In this document: positions 13,549-19,856 of the stretch, in pieces
Numbering within the stretch: position 1 is the stretch's first letter
How the letters are laid out: every line of letters begins with the position of its first letter
DNA from: Halorhabdus amylolytica
GTDB lineage: Archaea; Halobacteriota; Halobacteria; Halobacteriales; Haloarculaceae
DNA: 34,082 nt
Direction: 5' to 3'
Assembly: GCF_004944975.1 (NCBI RefSeq)
Contig: NZ_SPQG01000022.1
Span: 1 to 34,082, forward strand
Position numbers and translations under genes: made by a program
Notes under the pieces: generated by a model
What the model saw: the letters and a program-made list of their open reading frames with translations, nothing else
Database searches by the model: none
Told to the model about the DNA's origin: nothing

Positions 13549-14346
13549 TCAATGAAATCTCGATAGGAGGCCCTCTTCCTGGCGCTCCATGCGCTCTTCG
13601 AGATCGTCGAGACGGGCCTCCTGGTCGTCGACGCGGTCGGCGAAATCGCGAAAGTTTTCGTCAAGCTTGCTGACTGCATCATCGAGTGTGTTCAGGTGCT
13701 CGTGCAGGTCCGCAACCAGATCCTCATGATCGTCGCGAAGATCGGCCGTCGACTGGTCCAACCCATCGATGTCTTCTCGCAGCTGGTCCAGCGAGGTTTC
13801 GATCTCTCTAATGTCGGACTTGATCTCGGTTTCGATCACGTTGAAATTCCGGTTGACGATCCATACCGGGTCACCATCGTCCGATTCTTCGAGCGTCAGT
13901 ACGTCGCGGACTGTCTGGAACTCGTCTCGCACCGACTGGAACTTCTCCTTCCAGCGATCCAGCTTCACCCGCTGATTGTGGAGCGACGTCTCGACGGACT
14001 CCGCGATCTCGAGCGCCTCGACTGCGCGCTCGGTCGCTTCCTCGACCGACACGACCTTCGCTTTCAGGTCATGCTCGTCGACGAAATCATGTCCCTCCGA
14101 AGTGAGCTCCCACCGGCGGGCAACATCTGGGCCCACCACCTCTGGAGGACTCTGCTCGTCGACGAGGCCGGCGGGCTCGAGGTGCGTGTCCATCCGGTAC
14201 TTCACTTTCTGGCGACGGTTCGATTCGAAGCCGGCAGCCTCACCGAGCTCACCCGTCGGGAGTGGCTGGTCCGTGTCCGCGAGAGCGAGCAGCATCCGCT
14301 GAGAATAATCATCTATCGTATAATCATGGTATTCGAGCGAGGGCAT
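13549..14346 (-). CDS. Winged-helix protein with long coiled coil
   Basis: 265 aa. Residues 1-90 form a winged helix (YSQRMLLALADTDQPLPTGELGEAAGFESNRRQKVKYRMDTHLEPAGLV...RRWELTSEGHDFV). Residues of about 95-260 are almost entirely heptad coiled coil (for example IETSLDQLREDIDGLDQSTA and VDDQEARLDDLEERMERQEE). An AT-rich TAATATTTTT lies about 30 bp upstream of the ATG, at leaderless spacing. The gene is bracketed by two near-identical 24-bp repeats (13495-13518, 14404-14427). DNA-binding head plus rod suggests a structural, partition or regulatory DNA-binding protein; no specific family is claimed. Confidence 0.72.
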   Translation of the reverse strand: MPSLEYHDYTIDDYSQRMLLALADTDQPLPTGELGEAAGFESNRRQKVKYRMDTHLEPAGLVDEQSPPEVVGPDVARRWELTSEGHDFVDEHDLKAKVVSVEEATERAVEALEIAESVETSLHNQRVKLDRWKEKFQSVRDEFQTVRDVLTLEESDDGDPVWIVNRNFNVIETEIKSDIREIETSLDQLREDIDGLDQSTADLRDDHEDLVADLHEHLNTLDDAVSKLDENFRDFADRVDDQEARLDDLEERMERQEEGLLSRFH

Positions 14347-14403
14347 TCCGGGTAGGGAAACACCTGGGGGCGGGGTAATATTTTTCCTCCATTTCCCTCC
14401 GGC

Positions 14404-14427
14404 GTCAACCCAACACGCGCGTTAGGG
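14404..14427. repeat. 24-bp repeat (CCCAACACGCG core), copy 2
   Basis: Same orientation as copy 1 at 13495-13518 with one mismatch. It lies 58 bp upstream of the coiled-coil gene's ATG and just beyond its TATA-like element, a position where it could be an operator. Confidence 0.75.
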
Positions 14428-14560
14428 AAAGTGTGAATAAACAGATTTCGTTGGAAGCCCGGAGAAAATCGGCACAACAAACCCATCAGCAAGTTGGAAA
14501 GACTCTCAGTTAAGAGTCAGGACAAGCAGCGACGCGATTACGAGGATCAGTACGTGCCGG

Positions 14561-14809
14561 GTGAGGACATTTGTCTTCGTGGTCAGCGATGACGACAAGA
14601 ACGGACTGGATAGAGTCCAGATTGCGCCAGAAGTAGATGATGGGGCTGCTTACGATCCAAGCTACTACCGAAATGAGACAATCCGGGCGGCGGCCAGTAT
14701 CCTCGGGCCGCTCGGCTGGACTGAAGAGAGGATTGTCGACGAACTCATGGGACAGCAGGATTTGAAGATCAGCGAATTCCCATCAGAGACACACCACTGC
14801 TGCAAGTGA
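14561..14809 (+). CDS. Small hypothetical protein, 82 aa
   Basis: GTG start at 14561; reads MRTFVFVVSDDDKNGLDRVQIAPEVDDG...ETIRAAASILGPLGWTEERIVDELMGQQ. The strand-turn-helix pattern and composition look coding, but there is no clear ribosome binding site. The C-terminal codons run into the first origin-recognition-type repeat at 14787, giving THHCCK. Converges with orc1. Function unknown. Confidence 0.5.
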   Translation: MRTFVFVVSDDDKNGLDRVQIAPEVDDGAAYDPSYYRNETIRAAASILGPLGWTEERIVDELMGQQDLKISEFPSETHHCCK

Positions 14810-14812
14810 AGC
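14787..14812 (+). repeat. Origin-recognition-box-like repeat 1
   Basis: ACACACCACT followed by GCTGCAAGTGAAGC. One of five copies around orc1, downstream side, forward orientation. Confidence 0.75.
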
Positions 14813-14846
14813 ACGACGCAATAACGAGTAAAGCAGTCTCAATTTG

Positions 14847-14870
14847 ACCACACCACCGTTGCAAGTGAAG
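14847..14870 (+). repeat. Origin-recognition-box-like repeat 2
   Basis: ACCACACCACCG followed by TTGCAAGTGAAG. Forward orientation, 60 bp after copy 1. Confidence 0.75.
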
Positions 14871-14894
14871 AATCGAAATCGCAACCAACCGCCG

Positions 14895-14920
14895 GTTTCA
14901 CTTGTAAGAGTGGTGTGTCT
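14895..14920 (-). repeat. Origin-recognition-box-like repeat 3 (inverted)
   Basis: GTTTCACTTGTAAGAG then TGGTGTGTCT, the reverse orientation of copies 1 and 2. It overlaps the orc1 stop codon by two bases. Confidence 0.75.
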
Positions 14921-16148
14921 ATACGACGTCGTTCATCGTTGCGATTTCCCTGATCGTCTGGATTTCTCCATCCAACCGGAGTACATCCGACATGGCCTCA
15001 ATTGCGCTCGTGAAGGGAACGTCGAGTTGGTAACTGTAGTAGTTCCCCCGGGAGCCACTCCGATTTTCGTGGGCAGACAAGATCCCGAGCATCCGTAGAT
15101 CCGAGAGGTGGTTGTGTAGCGAGCGCTGAGCCAGCGTATCAGTTTCAGATGACTCACAGAGCGTGGTGTACTCCTCGTAGATGTCCCGAGTTCGGCACGG
15201 CGTCTCTTCCTTCGCCGCTTTGGAGATGACGGCCAACAGGGCGAGACGGCCATGCGTCGTCAGCTCGCGCATCCCTTCTTCGACGCGCTCCTGTTCGAGT
15301 CTCGAGCGTGCTGTCTCGACGTGATCCTCAACGATGACATCATCGCCCTGGTTCTCGGCTATCTCGCCAGCGAGGCGAAGTAGGTCCAGAGCCTGGCGGG
15401 CACTCCCGCTGTCACGAGCGGCGAGCGCAGCGCAGTAATTCAGAACACCGTTCTCTACAGCGCCCTCGGCGATCGCGACCTCTGCTCGCGAGGAGAGGAT
15501 GTTCTCAAGTTCAGGAGCATCGTACGGCGGGAACTGGAGTTCCCGTTCACAGAGCGTGTCTTGGACGCGAGGATCCAGCTGCTCGCGGAATTTGAAGTCA
15601 TTACTGATGCCGATGACACCGACTTTGGCTGACTCAAGGTACCCATTGGCGCGAGCTCGAGGGAGTTCGTAGAGGAGTTCGTCGCGACCGCCAATCGAGT
15701 CCACCTCATCGAGAATGATCAAGATCGTCCCACCGATGGCATCAAGCTCCTCGTACAGTTTCTTGAAGACGGTCTGCTGGGGATACCCCGTGGAACTGAT
15801 TTCCCCGCCAGCAGGACGGAGTTTGTTCACGAGTTCGACGGCAACCTGATACGAGGAGTTCAGTGTCTTGCAGTTCAGGGAGATGACTGAGAGATCGACA
15901 TCATCGTAATCAGTGACGTCTTCTTGGAGTTGATCCATCAGATAATCAGTCACGGCAGTCTTCCCCACACCGGTATTCCCGTAGAGAAAGATATTGTTCG
16001 GCTCCCATCCGTCGACGACAGGCTGAAGAGCATCCATGTACTCCTCGATCTCCTCGTCACGCTCCTCGATCCGATCAGGTTGATAGGACTCCCCCAGGGC
16101 ATCCTTGTTGCGGAAGATGTTCTGCTTCCGCTCAAACCGCCGAGACAT
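14919..16148 (-). CDS. orc1/cdc6: Orc1/Cdc6 replication initiator
   Basis: 409 aa, the usual length. Walker A is GNTGVGKT (57-64), Walker B TILIILDEVD (141-150), followed by the conserved GISNDFKFREQLDPRVQ initiator-specific and sensor region and, at the C-terminus, a winged helix (DIYEEYTTLCE...LAQRSLHNHLSDLRMLGIL). Archaeal Orc1/Cdc6 binds origin recognition boxes and loads the MCM helicase. Boxes of one family lie on both sides of this gene and nowhere else that I noticed, so it is very probably the initiator of this element. A TATATAAAA element sits 23 bp before the ATG, fitting a leaderless transcript. Confidence 0.95.
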   Translation of the reverse strand: MSRRFERKQNIFRNKDALGESYQPDRIEERDEEIEEYMDALQPVVDGWEPNNIFLYGNTGVGKTAVTDYLMDQLQEDVTDYDDVDLSVISLNCKTLNSSYQVAVELVNKLRPAGGEISSTGYPQQTVFKKLYEELDAIGGTILIILDEVDSIGGRDELLYELPRARANGYLESAKVGVIGISNDFKFREQLDPRVQDTLCERELQFPPYDAPELENILSSRAEVAIAEGAVENGVLNYCAALAARDSGSARQALDLLRLAGEIAENQGDDVIVEDHVETARSRLEQERVEEGMRELTTHGRLALLAVISKAAKEETPCRTRDIYEEYTTLCESSETDTLAQRSLHNHLSDLRMLGILSAHENRSGSRGNYYSYQLDVPFTSAIEAMSDVLRLDGEIQTIREIATMNDVV

Positions 16149-16170
16149 GAGCGACCCTTCTAACGACTGG

Positions 16171-16179
16171 TATATAAAA
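16171..16179 (-). promoter_or_regulatory. TATA box of orc1/cdc6
   Basis: TATATAAAA on the plus strand (TTTTATATA for minus-strand reading), 23-31 bp upstream of the orc1 ATG at 16148; leaderless spacing. It is followed upstream by a partial box (TTTCAAGTGAAAC, 16194-16206), so Orc1 binding could repress its own promoter. Confidence 0.68.
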
Positions 16180-16211
16180 CCACCCGTACAACTGTTTCAA
16201 GTGAAACACAC

Positions 16212-16239
16212 AGACACACACCACTGTTACAAGTGAAAC
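16212..16239 (+). repeat. Origin-recognition-box-like repeat 4
   Basis: AGACACACACCACTG followed by TTACAAGTGAAAC. Upstream side of orc1, next to the partial box at 16194. Confidence 0.78.
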
Positions 16240-16415
16240 AGTAGAGTAGTAGTAGCTAGTTGAGCAACAGTCCACAGTTTCATCTAAAGCGGTGACATGT
16301 AGACACTCATCTAAAGCTGATTCTACGGGTATTGTACTGTCTTCTAGCCGGGATTCAAGGATTCAGATGACTGCCTTCGACCATCGGCTCAGATTTGTAC
16401 TTGGGTCTTTTCTCG
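16240..16415. other. AT-rich stretch between inverted boxes: probable unwinding region
   Basis: Roughly 175 bp without a gene, AT-richer than its surroundings, bounded by a forward box (16212) and an inverted box (16416). It contains a short repeat CATCTAAAGC (16281-16290) / CATCTAAAGC (16308-16317). This is the standard layout of a haloarchaeal origin next to orc1, with inward-facing boxes around an AT-rich core. Confidence 0.62.
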
Positions 16416-16443
16416 GCTTCACTTGCAAGAGTGGTGTGTCTCT
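16416..16443 (-). repeat. Origin-recognition-box-like repeat 5 (inverted)
   Basis: GCTTCACTTGCAAGAG then TGGTGTGTCTCT, facing copy 4 across the AT-rich core. Confidence 0.78.
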
Positions 16444-16523
16444 GTCCTTCTTAGATCTCTAAGATAGTATTCCTTTCCAATCAATTTGTTGGTTAGCTCG
16501 AGATCTGTCTTTGTCCTGATTCG

Positions 16524-16712
16524 TTATTCGGGTAGATTTCCCGTCTCGTCAGTTATCTCTGTGTGATGTTCGACATCCTTGAGCATCTCCTCTGGATTCT
16601 CGAGGGCCACGTACAACAGTGCGGCATCCTCAATTGCCTCACGGGCTGTTCCGCCGTGCTCGTTCTGAAGCGTTGCGAAGACGTCGCCGGACAGTTCGAC
16701 GTTCACTGGCAT
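16524..16712 (-). CDS. Small acidic protein, 62 aa
   Basis: The start at 16712 (MPVNVELSGDVFATL) has AGGAG about 9 bp upstream; a start at 16754 would add a basic tail out of keeping with the rest. A first strand (VNVELS) followed by two helices (GDVFATLQNEH; AREAIEDAALLYVAL) matches the ribbon-helix-helix layout of small regulators and antitoxins. No toxin gene is adjacent. Role unknown. Confidence 0.55.
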   Translation of the reverse strand: MPVNVELSGDVFATLQNEHGGTAREAIEDAALLYVALENPEEMLKDVEHHTEITDETGNLPE

Positions 16713-16873
16713 CGATGTACTCCTGGAAGGAAGCCCCTTCCAATTGATCGCCAAAGGTCCGTTTGGAGTTAGTACTGCCCACCATCGTCATCAGCATGGA
16801 GAGACTCCTACCAGCTGATCGGAGTCACCAGCGTCCCGACTGATATACGTGACTGGGAGTCGAACGGCAATCT

Positions 16874-18445
16874 GTGACCGAGTTCGAGATCACGCCTCGT
16901 GGTGGGGTCGAAGAAGTCGGCCGGTCGTGCTATCAGGTCCAGACCGGCGATCGTGACTACCTCGTCGATTGTGGCCTCAAACAGTCCCACACGGCCGAGT
17001 TCCCCACGTTCCGGGGACTGGAGCCTGGGCAGATCGACGCGGTGTTCGTCACCCACGCCCATATTGACCACATCGGTGGGCTTCCCGTCGCTGAACAGCG
17101 TGGCCTGTTCGCCGACGACGCGTCGATCATCATGACACGGCCAACGAACGCCCTCGCTACGATTCTCCTTCACGACTCCCTGCAGATCCACAAGCAGGAG
17201 GCCGACGAACTCGGGCGGCCGCAGGAGTTCACCAGCGACGACGTCAAGCGCGTCCTCGATCGCGTCACCAGCGTCGGCTATGATCGCGACCATCACCTCA
17301 ACGTCACCTACGAGTTCGGCGACGCCGCGCACCTGCTGGGCAGCTCGTGGCTCGCCCTCGAATTCGACGAGCGGCGGGTCGTCTTCTCAGGTGACCTCGG
17401 CGGCCGTAGCGCCCACCTGGACGACATCGACGACCCGCCGGAGGCCGACGAACTCCTCCTTGAGTCCACGTACGGAGACACGATGCAGCACCGGTCGTTC
17501 AGCGATGCCCGGACTGAGGTCTACGAGCAGGCCAAGCAGGCCCAGGCGTCAGGGATACCGGTCCTCATCCCGACGTTCGCCGTCGGTCGGGCTCAAGAAA
17601 TCCTCCAGCTCTTCCGAGAACGTGAGGACGATCTTCGGAGCGCTGTCGATGGCGAGCCGTCGATCGTCTACGATGGGATGATCACGGACTCGATGCCCGT
17701 CTACGAGGTCTTCTGCCAGGACGAGTTCATGGGCGATTCCATAATCAACTACCGGATCAACTCCAACGACGCCGAGCCGTTCACGCCGGAGTGTGCCTGG
17801 ACGCCCGAGACGATGGACGAACGAGAGCGCCTTCTTGACGGCGACAACGCGCCGATCATCGTCGCGCCGTCGGGCATGCTCACCGGCGGCTGGTCGCCGT
17901 ACTACCTGCGAGACCTCGCCCGGCACTACGACGAGGCACGAGTGCTCTTCATCGGCTACCAGGCCGAAGGGACGCCTGGCCGAGAGATCCTCGACGCGCC
18001 GGGCGACGATGCCAACGTTCAGATCACGGCGCTGCCGGCTGCCGAAGACTACGATCCCGAGACCGACGACTTCGGCTTCCAGGAGCAGAAGATTCGTATA
18101 CCGACCGCATGGGTGCGTGAGATCGGCGGGATGTCTGGCCACGCCGCCGCGAACGATCTACTTGAGTTCGCTCGCGAAGCCGATCCGCTGGGGATTTCAC
18201 TCGTTCATGGGCCACCAGGCGCGGCAACACACCTTCGGGAGCACCTTGCCGACAACACCGACGCGGAGCGGGTGCAGACTGGGCAGCACCTTGCGACGAT
18301 CGAGGTCGGCCAGTCCGACGTGATCACGCCGGACGTCGAACGCCTGCTTGAACGGCAGACCCGTCTCGAAGAAGAACTGGATGCTCTTCGCGAAGAGATC
18401 GAAAAAGTGGCGAATCGCCAGCGAGCGCGTGAGAAAAAGAACTGA
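16874..18445 (+). CDS. Beta-CASP metallo-beta-lactamase-fold RNase-like protein
   Basis: 523 aa from GTG 16874. Motif 2 is HAHIDHIGG (61-69); later metal ligands follow in AAHLLGSSW and FSGDLGG; the beta-CASP marks are the central insert (VLIPTFAVGRAQEIL ... GMITDSM), GGMSGHAAANDL and the final VHGPPGA. This is the architecture of archaeal CPSF/RNase J-type enzymes, which process or degrade RNA. The N-terminal KH domains of aCPSF1 are absent, and a C-terminal coiled coil (about 490-523, LEEELDALREEIEKVANRQ) is added. Encoded just beyond the origin and alone in its transcript. It might control plasmid RNA levels; that is inference. Confidence 0.88.
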   Translation: MTEFEITPRGGVEEVGRSCYQVQTGDRDYLVDCGLKQSHTAEFPTFRGLEPGQIDAVFVTHAHIDHIGGLPVAEQRGLFADDASIIMTRPTNALATILLHDSLQIHKQEADELGRPQEFTSDDVKRVLDRVTSVGYDRDHHLNVTYEFGDAAHLLGSSWLALEFDERRVVFSGDLGGRSAHLDDIDDPPEADELLLESTYGDTMQHRSFSDARTEVYEQAKQAQASGIPVLIPTFAVGRAQEILQLFREREDDLRSAVDGEPSIVYDGMITDSMPVYEVFCQDEFMGDSIINYRINSNDAEPFTPECAWTPETMDERERLLDGDNAPIIVAPSGMLTGGWSPYYLRDLARHYDEARVLFIGYQAEGTPGREILDAPGDDANVQITALPAAEDYDPETDDFGFQEQKIRIPTAWVREIGGMSGHAAANDLLEFAREADPLGISLVHGPPGAATHLREHLADNTDAERVQTGQHLATIEVGQSDVITPDVERLLERQTRLEEELDALREEIEKVANRQRAREKKN

Positions 18446-18509
18446 CGAGAAGAGGGCCATCGTGGTACCGTCGCTTCAAGAAGTTCAAGAATCCAGTATA
18501 TTACCCCAT

Positions 18510-19361
18510 CTAATCGTTGACTGGGACTCTCCGTAATTTACCCTCTTTCGGCGGGTAGCAAAGACCACTCGTCAGTGTGTCTTCGATCGCATCTTTGGCC
18601 TCCGAACGGGTGATTTCTGCCTCTTCGGCGACTACTCGCTCAGTTCGATTTCGATCAGCGGGTTCGCCATCACTCGACAGCTCGTCGAGTGTGTCAAGAA
18701 CCACCCTGACAAGTTCCGGATTCTCGGGGTCTGGTGGAGTATGAAGTACATCTAACGGATGCTTATCCTCAAAGTGAAAGTCTAAGACATCCCATAGGCC
18801 TGGATATTCTGTATTAAACCCTCTTAGCTCACGACTCCTTTCTTCTGAGATATCTTCGACTAACTTGTCAATGTCAAATTCATCTTTGCGTTCGATATTT
18901 ATCGATACCTCGAATCTACCATACTTCCCCGTCTGTTCATAGTAATCTAAGGCGGCAGCCGTAGTCAACTCTTCCTCCACCATCCATCGGAAGTTTTCTG
19001 TCCCCTGGAACTCCCGGAAGAACGCCATCATCTCCTCAATGGCATCAAGAATCCGGCGGGTTTTCCGCCCCGATTCAGGATCGGTCGGTCCTTGCCACTC
19101 CCCAGTTTCATCAAGATATCCTACGTCGTCCTGCATCTCTTGGACAACTTGGCCCAGATCCCGTGTGTCCATTCGCTTCAAATAACTCAAGTCCTGAATA
19201 GCGTGGACCATCCGTTGTCGGAGCTGATATCGCTTCTGCCGAATCTCGTTGGCGTCAAGCTCGTCGTTGAGTTCGCCTGCCAAAAATCGGCGATCGCGTG
19301 ATGTGAAAATCCCTCGCTGACGATCAAAATCAGCCATCACAGTATCTACGTCGTTAGCCAT
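18510..19361 (-). CDS. Haloarchaeal hypothetical protein with C-terminal helix-turn-helix, 283 aa
   Basis: The N-terminus (FDRQRGIFTSRDRRFLAGELNDELDANEIRQKRYQLRQRMVHAIQDLSYL) is a helical block seen in many haloarchaeal regulator-like proteins; an analogous block starts the 488-aa protein at 26776. The middle contains FRWMVEEELTTAAALDYYEQTGKYGRFEVSINIERK. The C-terminal 50 residues (RVVAEEAEITRSEAKDAIEDTLTSGLCYPP) fit a winged helix. A CTAAC-G-GTTAG palindrome five bases from the ATG suggests autoregulation. No enzyme motif. Confidence 0.65.
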   Translation of the reverse strand: MANDVDTVMADFDRQRGIFTSRDRRFLAGELNDELDANEIRQKRYQLRQRMVHAIQDLSYLKRMDTRDLGQVVQEMQDDVGYLDETGEWQGPTDPESGRKTRRILDAIEEMMAFFREFQGTENFRWMVEEELTTAAALDYYEQTGKYGRFEVSINIERKDEFDIDKLVEDISEERSRELRGFNTEYPGLWDVLDFHFEDKHPLDVLHTPPDPENPELVRVVLDTLDELSSDGEPADRNRTERVVAEEAEITRSEAKDAIEDTLTSGLCYPPKEGKLRRVPVND

Positions 19362-19365
19362 GCAA

Positions 19366-19400
19366 CTAACGGTTAGATCTACTATGGGATAAATATTAAT
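19366..19400. promoter_or_regulatory. Divergent promoter with CTAACGGTTAG operator
   Basis: An 11-bp palindrome (19366-19376) lies beside the ATG of the 283-aa gene, and an AT-rich ATAAATATTAAT (19390-19401) about 30 bp from both divergent starts can act as TATA box either way. Confidence 0.58.
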
Positions 19401-19429
19401 GTCGGGAGGCCCATATCCAGAATGAACAG

Positions 19430-19564
19430 ATGCCGACTGAGATCACGACAGTATCTGTCCACCCTCAACGCGCCGAGAAACTCCGGGAGTTTCGCGACTC
19501 GCAGGACGATGTGTCAACTCTTGACGAAGCGCTCGGGCAGCTACTACGCGAAAAAGGAGAATGA
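19430..19564 (+). CDS. Ribbon-helix-helix antitoxin-like protein, 44 aa
   Basis: MPTEITTVSVHPQRAEKLREFRDSQDDVSTLDEALGQLLREKGE: a strand (ITTVSVH), helix 1 (QRAEKLREFR) and helix 2 (TLDEALGQLLRE), the layout of VapB-type and other ribbon-helix-helix proteins. It lies about 30 bp after an AT-rich TATA-like element. No PIN-domain or other toxin gene follows, so it may be an orphan antitoxin or a copy-number or transcription repressor. Confidence 0.6.
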   Translation: MPTEITTVSVHPQRAEKLREFRDSQDDVSTLDEALGQLLREKGE

Positions 19565-19856
19565 TGTCACTCATGGACAGTAGAATCGGGAAAAACGACG
19601 ACGGCCTGAACCTTGGCGGGGGCGGGCCGACGTCGTTTGAAGACACGGGCACGATCCCGAGTCACGGCGCCGCACTTACGCCGCGACCGGGATGTGGGCG
19701 CGACGGAAGTGCGACGGGCAGGCCTCCCCTGGGGGGTGATGCCTGTGCATAGTCTTACTCGCCGCACCCACAAATGTGTTACTCCCTCAGCTAACGGAGT
19801 GATCTCTGTGCCCGTCAAAGGCCTCGAGGAGGCCCGAACTCCTCGCCGAACGCTAG
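19565..19856. other. Gap without a convincing gene
   Basis: About 290 bp of GC-rich sequence. A 63-aa frame (19561-19752) starts inside the ATGATG at the end of the preceding small gene and reads MMSLMDSRIGKNDDG, but the rest is Gly/Pro/Arg-rich with no structure, so I do not call it. No promoter-like AT element is obvious before the 873-aa gene. Confidence 0.4.
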
